A stretch of DNA of 64,000 bases, from the NCBI GenBank assembly GCA_947627285.1, contig CANQVL010000004.1, forward strand, positions 1 to 64,000, written 5' to 3'. The first letter of the stretch is position 1. Every line of letters begins with the position of its first letter. Under the pieces are notes generated by a model. That model did not search any database and was not told the DNA's origin. It was given only the letters and a program-made list of their open reading frames with translations. Positions 39,493 to 48,396 of this stretch are shown piece after piece. Both the position numbers and the translations under genes were made by a program. This DNA comes from an uncultured Oscillospiraceae bacterium (lineage in GTDB: Bacteria > Bacillota > Clostridia > Oscillospirales > Oscillospiraceae).

Positions 39493-40514
39493 CTCAGCTG
39501 TCTGCGGCGGGATAGGTTCAGGGGGCCCTCTTGCATCTCGCCGATCATATCAAGGGATTTGTTGAGCCCGTATGCCACGCACATATCCGCGTCGTCGGCT
39601 ATGCGGGTGCGGATACTGGTGGAGCTCTCTATGAGGCGCTCAAAGCCCCAAATGAGGGCGCCTCCGCCGGTTATGACTATGCCGTTTTCGGATATGTCCG
39701 CCACCAGCTCCGGGGGCGTGTTCTCCAGTACCCGGTGGATGGACTCAAGTATCTGCTCCGAGACCTCGTCAAAGGCCTCTATCATCTCCGTGGAGCTCAC
39801 GGAGACCATGCGGGGAAGCCCGGTCATCAGGCATCTTCCCTTGACCTCCACGCTCATCTCATCGGGCTTGGGGAACACACAGCCGATGGATTTTTTCAGC
39901 TCCTCCGCCGTGGTCTTGCCCACAAGCAGGTTGTGCTTTTTGCGGATGTATTTGATTATAGCCTCGTCAAAGGCGTCTCCGGCGGCCTTTATTGACTCTG
40001 ACTGCACCACGCCCGAGAGGGATATTACGGCTATGTCGGTGGTGCCGGCGCCCACGTCCACCACCATGTGCCCCTCCGCCTTGGAGGTGTCCACGCCCGC
40101 TCCCAGCGCCGCGGCGACAGGCGCCTCCATCAGGTACACCTTCCTGGCCCCCGCGCGGATACCGGCGTCTATAACCGCCCGCTCCTCCACCTCGGTTATC
40201 CCCGAGGGCACCGAGATCACAACCCGGGGCTTTAAAAGGCTGAAGGATATGACCTTTCGCAGAAGCTCCCTGACCATGCGCTCGGTCATGTCAAAATCCG
40301 AGATTACCCCGCCCGACAGGGGGTGTATGGCGGCTATATTCCCCGGCGTGCGCCCCAACATTCTCTGCGCCGCCGCGCCCACCTTCAGGAGCCTTCCGGT
40401 ATTTTTGTCCATGGCGACCACCGAGGGCTCTCTGGTGACTATCCCCTTGCCGCGTACAGCCACGGCAACCGTGGCGGTGCCCAGGTCTATTCCTATGTCG
40501 CGTCCGAAAATCAT
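39489..40514 (-). CDS. mreB: MreB/Mbl-family rod-shape actin
   Basis: A 341-residue bacterial actin. Seen: the phosphate 1 motif DIGIDLGTATVAVAV, the connecting VVISVPSGITEVE, phosphate 2 VDVGAGTTDIAVISL and the adenosine motif GIVITGGGALIWG. It polymerises beneath the membrane to steer side-wall synthesis, implying a rod-shaped cell. mreC and mreD are not adjacent; instead it lies after recD2 and comF, so it may be an Mbl- or MreBH-like paralogue. Confidence 0.93.
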   Translation of the reverse strand: MIFGRDIGIDLGTATVAVAVRGKGIVTREPSVVAMDKNTGRLLKVGAAAQRMLGRTPGNIAAIHPLSGGVISDFDMTERMVRELLRKVISFSLLKPRVVISVPSGITEVEERAVIDAGIRAGARKVYLMEAPVAAALGAGVDTSKAEGHMVVDVGAGTTDIAVISLSGVVQSESIKAAGDAFDEAIIKYIRKKHNLLVGKTTAEELKKSIGCVFPKPDEMSVEVKGRCLMTGLPRMVSVSSTEMIEAFDEVSEQILESIHRVLENTPPELVADISENGIVITGGGALIWGFERLIESSTSIRTRIADDADMCVAYGLNKSLDMIGEMQEGPLNLSRRRQLR

Positions 40515-40607
40515 GTTGTACCTCCGTATGGCTCTCTTCGCTTTGTCAAGAGCTTAAATCATGGATAATATTCGGTGTGTATGTAGATATTATATCCCAC
40601 AATTTGG

Positions 40608-41261
40608 TTAATCTTTCCTGTCCGAGCCGGGTTTTGCGGCGAGGGTGAGGCAAATCACGTCCTCCGCGCCCGCCATCAGGAGCATCCGCGAGCACTCGGA
40701 CAGCGTCGCTCCGGTGGTGTAGATGTCGTCCACCAGCAGTACCCGCTTCCCCCGGACCGTTTCGGGGTCCGGGACCTGAAACGCGCCCAGGACGTTTGCC
40801 GCCCGCGCCTCGCGGGTGGCAAGGCTTGAGTTGGCGCCGGTGTTCCGCCTTTTCCTCAGAGTTGGGACGGCCTCGCGCCCCAGGAGCCTCGCCGTGTTCT
40901 CGGCAAGGAGGCGGGACTGGTCGTAGCCGCGCTTTCTGAGCCTTGCGCGGCTCACGGGGACCCAGGTGATGATGTCGTACGCCCCCTCCAGCTCCTCCCG
41001 CGCCTTCTCCGCCATAAACGGGGCAAAGCCCCGGGCGTATCCGCGCCGTCTTGAGAATTTGTAGCGCAGGATCGCGCCGCGCACCGTATCCTTGTAGTAA
41101 AGGGGCGCCGTGACGGAGGAGAAAAACTCCCCGCGCCCGCGAATTTTTCCGCACCGGGGAAGGCTCGACGCACATTCGCGGCAGACGTATCCCTCGTCTA
41201 TGCGCCTGCGGCAGAATACGCATTTCGGCGGAAAGAGGAGGTCCAGGAGCTTCAGAGCCAT
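40608..41261 (-). CDS. comF: ComF-family phosphoribosyltransferase-like protein
   Basis: A 217-residue protein: an N-terminal zinc-binding four-cysteine cluster (PPKCVFCRRR and YVCREC) and a C-terminal PRTase fold with the PRPP loop VLLVDDIYTTGATLSEC. ComF works with the ComFA helicase in DNA uptake in Bacillus; in many other bacteria its job is unclear. The longest frame runs 57 codons further, but the start at 41261 matches the family and overlaps the recD2 stop (TGATG). Confidence 0.9.
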   Translation of the reverse strand: MALKLLDLLFPPKCVFCRRRIDEGYVCRECASSLPRCGKIRGRGEFFSSVTAPLYYKDTVRGAILRYKFSRRRGYARGFAPFMAEKAREELEGAYDIITWVPVSRARLRKRGYDQSRLLAENTARLLGREAVPTLRKRRNTGANSSLATREARAANVLGAFQVPDPETVRGKRVLLVDDIYTTGATLSECSRMLLMAGAEDVICLTLAAKPGSDRKD

Positions 41262-43522
41262 CACTCCACCTCTCCCGCGAGCCTCGCCCGCAGGCCGGAG
41301 TAGCGCCGCTGGCGGCGGTCGTTGGCGACCATCGCCGAGAACACGTCGGGTCCTCCGACAATGACCAAAAGCTCCCGCGCCCTGGTGACGGCGGTGTACA
41401 GCACGCCCCTTGCCACCAGCCCCGGCGGGCACTTGGGAAGGGCGAGGATCACCGCCCGGTACTCGCTGCCCTGGGACTTGTGGACGGTGACGGCGTAGGC
41501 GAGCTCCAGGTCCGTAAGCTGGTCAAATGGGTAAGGCACCAGCTTGTCCTCAAAGCGGATATACGCCATCTGCGCGCCCTCGTCCATGTCCTCTATGTAG
41601 CCCACGTCGCCGTTGTATATCCCAGCTCCCGGCTCGCCGCGAACAGGCGCGGGCTCCCCGTCCTCGTCCACGGCGGGAACGGCGCAGGCGCCCTTGACCC
41701 ACATTATATCATAATTGTTCCGCGTTTGCATCACCCTGTCGCCCACGCGGAAGGTGACGGAGCCGAGATTTTTCTCCTTTTTGCCGGGTGAGGCGGGGTT
41801 CAGCGCCTCCTGGACGGCGGCGTTCAGCTCCCTTGTGCCCCCGCCGTACTTGCGCGAGGGGGAGAGGACCTGTATTTCAGCGGGCTGAATCCCCATGTTT
41901 TGCGGCAGTCTTCGGGAGATGAGCTCCGTCACGGTCCCTGTTATGCTCTCCGGGTCCTGGCGCTTCAAAAAGAAGAAGTCGCCCCCGGCGTTTTTGAGCG
42001 CCGGCGTCTCGCCCCGGTTTATCATGTGGGCGTTTTTCACGATGGCGCTCTCCTTCGCCTGGCGGAAGATGTCCGTAAGGGCTATGACGGGCACCGTGCC
42101 GCTCCTTATAACGTCCCCGAAAACGTTTCCGGGGCCTACGGAGGGCAGCTGGTCAGCGTCACCCACCATCACCAGGCGCGCAGAGGGGGGCATGGCGTCC
42201 AGAAGCGCCGCCATGAGCTTTATGTCCACCATGCTTGTTTCGTCAAGTATCACAGCGCCGCAGTCCAGCGGGTCCGAGGCGCACTTTTCAAACTCCCTGC
42301 CGTTCTCCCCGGCCTCCGGCATACCGGCTCCCAGCAGGCGGTGGACGGTCTGCGCCTCCCTGCCGGTGAGCTCCGTCAGGCGCTTTGCCGCCCTGCCGGT
42401 GGGGGCGGTGAGGAGGGTGTCAAGCCCCATCTCGTCATAGAGGCTGATTATCCCCCGAACGGTGGTGGTCTTGCCGGTGCCGGGTCCGCCGGTGAGGACC
42501 ATGACCCGCCCCCTTGCCGCCATCTCCAGCGCCGCTCGCTGCTTGTCGGCGAACCGTATCCCGCAGCGGTACTCCGCCCGCTCCATGAGCACGGGAAGTC
42601 CCGGCGTGTCGTCCACCGGTGTGCGGCTCATCAATGCTATACGCCGGGCTGTCTCGTACTCCGCGTCAAACATATCCCGCAGATACGCCGCGTCCACCCC
42701 GGCGACGCGCTGGACTATCAGATCCCCTGTCTCGCTCAGCTCCTCCAGGGCGCGCTCCACGGGCTCGGGGTCTATCTCAAGGAGCTGTGCCGTCGCCGCC
42801 ACAAGCTTGTCCCTGGGGAGAAAGACGTGCCCGTTGCCCTCGTTGTGGCGGAGCTCAAATACAGCTGCCGCCGCCGCCCTCTCACGGCAGTCCGGGGCAA
42901 AGCCCAGGCGTACCGCCAACCCGTCGGCGGCGAAGAAATCCATGCCGAAGGCGGGGTCGGCAAGTATGTACGGGTTTTCCGTGACCACCGCCTCCGCGCC
43001 GTCGCCGTATGCCCGGTAGAGCTTTGCCGCGGCGATGGGCTTGACGCCGTTGTCCACCAGAAACTCCATGAGCCTCCGAAGCCCCGTCTGACGGCGGAAG
43101 CGTTCGGATATGTCCTCCGCCTTTTTTGAGGTTATCCCCCTGAGCTTCACCAGCTCCTCCGGGGAGTTTTCGATGACGTCAAGGCTCCTCGCCCCGAATT
43201 CGGAGACTATGAGCCGGGCAAGCTTTGCGCCGATGCCCTTTATCGCGCCGGAGGCAAGGTAGTCGTATATGGCGGAGCTCCCCTCCGGCAGATACCTCTC
43301 GGCGTGCTCCGCCTTGAACTGCTGTCCAAAGGAGGGGTGGGAGGTCCAGCTGCCGTAGAGACGCAGCTTCTCCCCCACCGTTACGCCCGGAAGGGCGCCC
43401 ACGGCGGTGAAGCTCTCGTCCCCGTCGGGGCGCAGCCGAAGGACGGTGTAGCCGTTTTCCGGGTTTTGAAATATAACCGACTGCACCGTGCCCTCTGTGA
43501 CTATGAGTTCATTGTCTTCCAT
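41261..43522 (-). CDS. recD2: RecD2-type ATP-dependent DNA helicase
   Basis: A 753-residue 5'-3' helicase of superfamily 1. The N-terminal OB-like region (VTEGTVQSVIFQNPENGYTV) and tandem helix-hairpin-helix segments precede the motor: Walker A LTGGPGTGKTTTVRG, Walker B VILDETSMVD, GDADQLPSVGPG, and C-terminal TVHKSQGSEY and YTAVTRARELL motifs. RecD2 acts in DNA repair and fork processing without RecBC. It shares a 14-nt overlap with the preceding small membrane-protein gene. Confidence 0.95.
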   Translation of the reverse strand: MEDNELIVTEGTVQSVIFQNPENGYTVLRLRPDGDESFTAVGALPGVTVGEKLRLYGSWTSHPSFGQQFKAEHAERYLPEGSSAIYDYLASGAIKGIGAKLARLIVSEFGARSLDVIENSPEELVKLRGITSKKAEDISERFRRQTGLRRLMEFLVDNGVKPIAAAKLYRAYGDGAEAVVTENPYILADPAFGMDFFAADGLAVRLGFAPDCRERAAAAAVFELRHNEGNGHVFLPRDKLVAATAQLLEIDPEPVERALEELSETGDLIVQRVAGVDAAYLRDMFDAEYETARRIALMSRTPVDDTPGLPVLMERAEYRCGIRFADKQRAALEMAARGRVMVLTGGPGTGKTTTVRGIISLYDEMGLDTLLTAPTGRAAKRLTELTGREAQTVHRLLGAGMPEAGENGREFEKCASDPLDCGAVILDETSMVDIKLMAALLDAMPPSARLVMVGDADQLPSVGPGNVFGDVIRSGTVPVIALTDIFRQAKESAIVKNAHMINRGETPALKNAGGDFFFLKRQDPESITGTVTELISRRLPQNMGIQPAEIQVLSPSRKYGGGTRELNAAVQEALNPASPGKKEKNLGSVTFRVGDRVMQTRNNYDIMWVKGACAVPAVDEDGEPAPVRGEPGAGIYNGDVGYIEDMDEGAQMAYIRFEDKLVPYPFDQLTDLELAYAVTVHKSQGSEYRAVILALPKCPPGLVARGVLYTAVTRARELLVIVGGPDVFSAMVANDRRQRRYSGLRARLAGEVE

Positions 43523-43820
43523 CTTCGTCTCCCGGCTCCTGTGTAAAATCCTTCATTATCTGCGCCCCGAAGCGGCAGGCAAGAAGCTCCGCCCGCCGGC
43601 GCGCCTCCGGGGTCAATCCGGCGTCGAGTATATACGTCCCGACGCCTCCGTCGCGCCTCAGCGCCGCCTCAAGCCCCTCCGCCTTACCGGTACACCGGAG
43701 CACAGTCAGCCGCTCCACGTCCGGCTCGGGAAAGCTCTTTGGCAGCAGCGCCCGCACAAGCATTACAGCGCCTATCACCGCCGCCGCGACAGCGACGCCC
43801 AGCAAGGTCTCAACTATCAT
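43509..43820 (-). CDS. Small single-pass membrane protein, unknown function
   Basis: A 103-residue protein: one N-terminal membrane helix (about 3-26, TLLGVAVAAAVIGAVMLVRA) and a cytosolic or external domain with VERLTVLRCTGKAEGLEAAL and a Glu/Asp-rich end. It starts 44 bp after uvrB and overlaps the start of recD2 by 14 nt. ATG and operon position support it as real, but I know no family. The overlap suggests coupling to recD2. Confidence 0.65.
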   Translation of the reverse strand: MIVETLLGVAVAAAVIGAVMLVRALLPKSFPEPDVERLTVLRCTGKAEGLEAALRRDGGVGTYILDAGLTPEARRRAELLACRFGAQIMKDFTQEPGDEDGRQ

Positions 43821-43864
43821 TTCCGCACCCCCTGCGACAGGATATGCCGCAGGGATGGATTTTG

Positions 43865-45832
43865 CTATTTTTGCCCTCTCAGCTTGATTATCCTGTCACG
43901 CAGAAGAGCGGCGTACTCGAATTCCAGCATCTGGCTCGCCTTGCGCATCTCCTTTTCAAGCTTGGCGATGGCCTCCTCGCGCTCGCGTTTGGTGAGGTAT
44001 TTGCCGTCCTCGTCCACCTTCCCACGGGAGGGCTTCTCCTCCTCGTGCTCCAGTACGGAGCGGATGTCCTTGACGATGGTTTTGGGGACGATGCCGTTTG
44101 CCCTGTTGAAGGCGTCCTGCTTTGCCCTTCTCCGCTCTGTCTCGTCCATAGCCGCCCGCATGGATGGCGTCACGGTGTCGGCGTAGAGAATGACAAGCCC
44201 CTCCGCGTTCCTCGCCGCCCTGCCTATCGTCTGTATAAGGCTGGTCTCGGAGCGCAGAAAGCCCTCCTTGTCAGCGTCGAGTATCGCCACAAGGCTGACC
44301 TCGGGGAGGTCCAGCCCCTCTCTGAGCAGATTTATCCCAACCAGCACGTCAAAGGTGCCCAGGCGCAGGTCGCGTATTATCTCCATGCGCTCTATGGCGT
44401 CGATGTCGTGGTGCATATACCTGACCTTTATGCCCGCCTTGCCGAGATACGTGGTGAGGTCCTCTGCCATGCGTTTTGTGAGGGTGGTGACCAGCACCCG
44501 CTCCTTTTTTTCGGTGCGTTTGTTTATCTCGCCGATGAGGTCGTCTATCTGCCCCTCCACAGGGCGGACCTCCACGCGCGGGTCGAGAAGTCCCGTGGGT
44601 CTTATTATCTGCTCGGCTATCTGCCCCGCCCGCTCCCGCTCGTACTCGGCGGGGGTGGCAGAGACGTATATCGCCTGGTTTATCCGCTCGTTGAACTCGT
44701 CAAATTTCAAGGGCCTGTTGTCGAAGGCGGAGGGCAGGCGAAAGCCGTACTCCACCAGCGACTCCTTCCGCGCCCTGTCACCCCGGTACATAGCCCGAAC
44801 CTGGGGAAGCGTCACGTGGGACTCGTCCACAAACAGTATGAAGTCCTTAGGGAAGTAGTCCAGCAGCGTCATGGGTGCGCTTCCGGGCGCCCTGCCGGAT
44901 ATTATCCGGGAGTAGTTTTCAATGCCGGAGCAGTAGCCCAGCTCCTGGAGCATCTCCACGTCGTACATGGTGCGCTGGTATATCCTCTGGGCCTCTATGA
45001 GCTTGTCCCGGTCCTTGAACCACTTCACACGCTCGTCCATCTCCCGGAGTATCTCCTGGATCGCCCTGTCCATCTTGTCCCTGGGCGTCACGTAGTGGGT
45101 GGCAGGCCAGATGGGTATGTTGTTGAGCCTGCGCACCACGGTGCCGGTGACGGTGTTTATCTCGCTTATCCTGTCTATCTCGTCGCCGAAGAACTCTATC
45201 CTCAGCGCCGTGTCCTTCCAGTAGGCGGGCCAGACCTCCACCGTGTCCCCGCGGACCCGGAACATATTGCGCTCCCAGGCAAGGTCGTTGCGCTCGTAGC
45301 GGATGTCGGCGAATTTTTTCAAAAGGTCCGGTATCTTTATCTCCATGCCCACCCGCAGAGACACCATCATCGCCTCAAAGTCGTCGGGCTCGCCCAGGCC
45401 GTATATGCAGGAGACGGAGGAGACAACAACCACGTCCCTGCGCTCCAAAAGCGACGCCGTGGCGGAGAGGCGGAGGCGGTCGATCTCGTCGTTTACCGAG
45501 GAGTCCTTTTCGATGTACGTGTCGGTGTGGGCGATGTACGCCTCCGGCTGGTAATAGTCGTAGTAGGACACAAAATACTCCACGGCGTTCTCGGGGAAAA
45601 ACTCCTTCAGCTCCGCGTAGAGCTGTGCCGCCAAGGTCTTGTTGTGGGCAAGCACCAGGGTGGGCCTGCCCATGCGCTCTATGACGTTTGCCATGGTGAA
45701 GGTCTTGCCGGAGCCGGTGACGCCAAGCAGGACCTGCTCGTCAAGACCCAGCTCAAGACCCCGGCAGAGGGTGTCGATGGCCTCGGGCTGGTCGCCCATG
45801 GGCTTATATGGGGCGTGAAGCTTAAATTCCAT
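43865..45832 (-). CDS. uvrB: UvrB, excinuclease ABC subunit B
   Basis: A 655-residue nucleotide-excision repair helicase. Seen: Walker [14 protein letters not shown], the beta-hairpin region [20 protein letters not shown], helicase motifs [34 protein letters not shown] and [12 protein letters not shown], and the C-terminal UvrC-binding UVR motif (about 620-650, [20 protein letters not shown]). It follows radC by 12 bp. Such genes are commonly in the LexA regulon; a palindrome before radC could serve that function. Confidence 0.97.
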   Translation of the reverse strand: MEFKLHAPYKPMGDQPEAIDTLCRGLELGLDEQVLLGVTGSGKTFTMANVIERMGRPTLVLAHNKTLAAQLYAELKEFFPENAVEYFVSYYDYYQPEAYIAHTDTYIEKDSSVNDEIDRLRLSATASLLERRDVVVVSSVSCIYGLGEPDDFEAMMVSLRVGMEIKIPDLLKKFADIRYERNDLAWERNMFRVRGDTVEVWPAYWKDTALRIEFFGDEIDRISEINTVTGTVVRRLNNIPIWPATHYVTPRDKMDRAIQEILREMDERVKWFKDRDKLIEAQRIYQRTMYDVEMLQELGYCSGIENYSRIISGRAPGSAPMTLLDYFPKDFILFVDESHVTLPQVRAMYRGDRARKESLVEYGFRLPSAFDNRPLKFDEFNERINQAIYVSATPAEYERERAGQIAEQIIRPTGLLDPRVEVRPVEGQIDDLIGEINKRTEKKERVLVTTLTKRMAEDLTTYLGKAGIKVRYMHHDIDAIERMEIIRDLRLGTFDVLVGINLLREGLDLPEVSLVAILDADKEGFLRSETSLIQTIGRAARNAEGLVILYADTVTPSMRAAMDETERRRAKQDAFNRANGIVPKTIVKDIRSVLEHEEEKPSRGKVDEDGKYLTKREREEAIAKLEKEMRKASQMLEFEYAALLRDRIIKLRGQK

Positions 45833-45844
45833 ATCGGGTCCTCG

Positions 45845-46531
45845 TCAGCAAAGTATTCCGTTCTCCCGAAGGGACACAAAGTCGTCCCCGGAGACTATCA
45901 GGTGGTCAAGAAGCGTTATTCCGGCGTCCCTGAGGGCGTCGCGGAGGAAAAAAGTCGCCCGCTCATCGGCGGCGGAGGGGAGGGCTATGCCGCTGGGGTG
46001 GTTGTGGGCGGCGACAACGTAGGCGGGACACATCGCCTCGGCTATGCGCACCGTCTCCTCCAAATCCACCCGCACCGCCTCCTCGCCGCCCATGGCGACG
46101 AGCCGGAGGCCGGTGAAGCGGTAGTCCCCGTCCAGCCCCAAAAGATACACCGCCTCCTCCCGGTGGGAGAGAAAGTAGGGTATCAAAAACGCCCCCGCCT
46201 CCTGAGGTCCGGGGAGGCACGGCCTTTCGGGAGGCCGCGCCTCCCCGCCGTCCCCGGCGGTGTCCAGAAGCCCCTCCCGCGCCATGGAGAGCATTTCAGC
46301 GGTCCTCTCGCCCACGCCCCGCTCCTCCATGAGCTGTCCCTTTTCGGCGGTGAGCACGCCCTCCAGGGAGCCGAAGCGCCCGATTAGGCGCTGAGCCAGC
46401 GGGTACACGTCCCCTCTCGGTATAGCCCGGAAGAGCAGAAGCTCCAGGAGCCTCGCCTCCTCCCAGCCCTCGCCGCCGGTTTTACGGTACAGCTCGCGCT
46501 GTCTTTTTCTGTGTCCGCTGTGTTCCGCCAT
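45845..46531 (-). CDS. radC: RadC-family JAMM/MPN+ protein
   Basis: A 228-residue protein with an N-terminal UPF0758 helical domain (about 1-95, LLELLLFRAIPRGDVYPLAQ) and a C-terminal MPN+ metalloprotease-like domain whose zinc motif is AHNHPSG followed by an aspartate (PSAADE). Despite the name, a role in repair is not established. RBS AGGAGG is 5 nt upstream of ATG. First gene of radC-uvrB. Confidence 0.93.
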   Translation of the reverse strand: MAEHSGHRKRQRELYRKTGGEGWEEARLLELLLFRAIPRGDVYPLAQRLIGRFGSLEGVLTAEKGQLMEERGVGERTAEMLSMAREGLLDTAGDGGEARPPERPCLPGPQEAGAFLIPYFLSHREEAVYLLGLDGDYRFTGLRLVAMGGEEAVRVDLEETVRIAEAMCPAYVVAAHNHPSGIALPSAADERATFFLRDALRDAGITLLDHLIVSGDDFVSLRENGILC

Positions 46532-46542
46532 TTTTCCTCCTG

Positions 46543-46561
46543 TGAATACAAACTGTATTCA
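46543..46561 (-). promoter_or_regulatory. Palindrome upstream of radC-uvrB
   Basis: TGAATACA-AAC-TGTATTCA, a perfect 8-bp inverted repeat 4 nt before the radC Shine-Dalgarno. It could be an operator (for example SOS-type, by context) or an RNA hairpin limiting ribosome access. It is not a standard LexA box. Confidence 0.45.
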
Positions 46562-46937
46562 TGGTCCCGCGGGGGCGATATCCTGCAATTTCCTTCCTTT
46601 AGCGCCTGACAGCTTGTCCGCCGGTTTGTTCGGTTTTTGGGGCTTACCGACCGGTTCGGGTGACTTTTCACGGGGACGTCCCTTTTGAAAAACAACCCCG
46701 TTCGGTTGACGTAAGTGGGTTTGGAATGGAGCTCTACATAAAGTTATTCACATTCTCCACAGGGTTTTCCACAGGCAAAACCCCGCTTTGCCCTAAGGGA
46801 AGCGCGATTTTTACCAGTTATTTACTAATCTCGGGATAAAGCTTTGTGGAAAAACCTTTTTGTTCCCTGATTGACATAAACCGGCTTTTACCGTCCCGCC
46901 CCGCCGTGACGCGGGAAATTTGAAGGGTTTTCGTTCA
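46562..46937. other. Gene-free gap between tsaD and radC
   Basis: No plausible gene on either strand. The left part has GC-rich short repeats around CCGGTTCGG and should hold the radC promoter, which is not clear by eye. The right part holds a cluster of DnaA-box-like nonamers and an AT-rich stretch near 46815-46830. Confidence 0.55.
46744..46853. promoter_or_regulatory. DnaA-box-like cluster
   Basis: Four nonamers each one mismatch from TTATCCACA: TTATTCACA (46744-46752), TTCTCCACA (46753-46761), TTTTCCACA (46765-46773) and an inverted TTTTCCACA (46853-46845). The first three are almost contiguous. Neither dnaA nor dnaN is nearby, so a DnaA titration or regulatory cluster is likelier than oriC. 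Confidence 0.5.
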
Positions 46938-47954
46938 TCAAAAAGCGGCCCTGTCGATGTCCATGGTGGCGTATGCGTTGAGCTCCGACCCTGCCCGAAC
47001 GCCGGAGAGGTACTCGTAATAGCCCTGGCAGGCTATCATAGCGGCGTTATCACCGCACAGCTTCAGCGGCGGCACGAAAAGCCGCTTGTGCTCCCGGCGG
47101 CAGGCGTCCTCGAAGTCGGCGCGTATGCGCTTGTTGGCGGCGACCCCGCCGGCGACGACGACGGTATCGTACCCCAGGTCACGGGCGGCGTCCATGGTCC
47201 TCGGCACCAGCGTCTCGCTCACCGCCCGCTGGAAGGAGGCGGCAAGTCCGGCTCTGTCCAGCTCCTCGCCCTTTTGCAGGGCGTTGTGGACGGTGTTCAC
47301 CACGGCGGTCTTGAGGCCCGAAAAGGACATATCGTAGGGGTGGCCCTCTATGCGGGCGTGGGGGAGCTTAAAGGAGGTATCGTCCCCGCCCTCCGCCAGG
47401 TTCTGGAGGGGGAGCCCGCCGGGATACGGGAGCCCCAGCACCCGCGCCGCCTTGTCGAAGCACTCCCCCGCCGCGTCGTCGTGTGTGGAGCCTATTATGG
47501 ACATATCCGTGTACCCCCGCACGTCCACTATCGCGGTGTTGCCGCCGGATATGGCAAGGCAGAGGAATGGCGGCTCAAGCTCCGGGAACGCCAGGTAGTT
47601 GGCGGCGATGTGCCCACGGACGTGGTGGACTGGGACCAGCGGCACACCCAGCGCCAGCGCCGCGCCCTTGGCGAAATTGACGCCCACAAGAAGCGCCCCT
47701 ATCAGCCCCGGAGCCGCTGTCACGGCTATGGCGTCTATCCCCGATTTGTCAAGCCCCGCCCTTTTCACCGCCTCGTCGGCAAGGCGGGAGATGACGGTTA
47801 TGTGGTTCCGCGAGGCTATCTCCGGCACCACGCCGCCGTAGATGGCGTGCATGTCAGCCTGGGAAAATATCTCGTTTGAGAGCACCGTCCTGCCGTCCCG
47901 GACGACGCTTGCCGCCGTCTCGTCGCAGGAGGATTCGATTCCGAGTATGTTCAT
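46938..47954 (-). CDS. tsaD: TsaD, tRNA t6A37 threonylcarbamoyltransferase
   Basis: A 338-residue Kae1/TsaD protein of the ASKHA fold that transfers threonylcarbamoyl to A37 of ANN-decoding tRNAs. Seen: ILGIESSCDETAASVV at the N-terminus, the metal-binding VHHVRGHIAANYL histidines, LAISGGNTAIVDV, and the C-terminal VVAGGVAANKRIR. It starts one base after the rimI stop. tsaB and tsaE are not adjacent. Confidence 0.97.
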   Translation of the reverse strand: MNILGIESSCDETAASVVRDGRTVLSNEIFSQADMHAIYGGVVPEIASRNHITVISRLADEAVKRAGLDKSGIDAIAVTAAPGLIGALLVGVNFAKGAALALGVPLVPVHHVRGHIAANYLAFPELEPPFLCLAISGGNTAIVDVRGYTDMSIIGSTHDDAAGECFDKAARVLGLPYPGGLPLQNLAEGGDDTSFKLPHARIEGHPYDMSFSGLKTAVVNTVHNALQKGEELDRAGLAASFQRAVSETLVPRTMDAARDLGYDTVVVAGGVAANKRIRADFEDACRREHKRLFVPPLKLCGDNAAMIACQGYYEYLSGVRAGSELNAYATMDIDRAAF

Positions 47955-47955
47955 G

Positions 47956-48396
47956 TCACTTCTCCAATAATTTGTCCATCAGCACCGCGTCCTCAGGCGG
48001 GCTCTGATAGTACCCGCGCCTGACGCCGCAGATTGAAAAGCCGGCGGAGGCGTAAAGCGCCCTTGCCGCGGCGTTGGAACGGCGCACCTCCAGGAACATT
48101 CGTTCAGCGCCCATTTTCCCGGCGCGGCGCAGTACCTCGCCCAGCAGCGCCCTGCCCGCGCCCATGCCCCGGGCCCCGGGGTCCACGGCGATGTTATATA
48201 GCTCCGCGTCCTCATAGGAGACATGGTACACTGCAAAGCCCAGCACCTCAGACCCCTCCAGGCACACCAGCAGCTCCCCGCCGGGGGCGTCCAGGTAGTC
48301 CTCAAGCCCCTCGCGGGACCAGGGGTCGGTGAAGCTCGCCCGCTCTATGGCGAGGATGGCGTCCATGTGCTCCGCCCGCGCCCTCTCTATCCTCAT
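47956..48396 (-). CDS. rimI: RimI-type ribosomal-protein-alanine N-acetyltransferase
   Basis: A 146-residue GNAT acetyltransferase: IERASFTDPWSREGLEDYL, the substrate strand ELYNIAVDPGARGMGAGRAL with the acetyl-CoA pyrophosphate loop, LEVRRSNAAARALYASAGF, and the closing RRGYYQSPPEDAVLMDK. It acetylates the N-terminus of ribosomal protein S18 or similar. It overlaps polA by 4 nt and precedes tsaD, a frequent pairing. Confidence 0.93.
   Translation of the reverse strand: MRIERARAEHMDAILAIERASFTDPWSREGLEDYLDAPGGELLVCLEGSEVLGFAVYHVSYEDAELYNIAVDPGARGMGAGRALLGEVLRRAGKMGAERMFLEVRRSNAAARALYASAGFSICGVRRGYYQSPPEDAVLMDKLLEK

Noticed and set aside
43739-46387. An 882-codon plus-strand frame opposite uvrB and radC
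   Set aside because: Antisense shadow; composition and lack of motifs show it is not a protein gene.
46562-46937. Chromosomal replication origin
   Set aside because: DnaA-box-like sites are present, but dnaA, dnaN, rpmH and gyrase genes are absent around it and the AT-rich unwinding region is weak.
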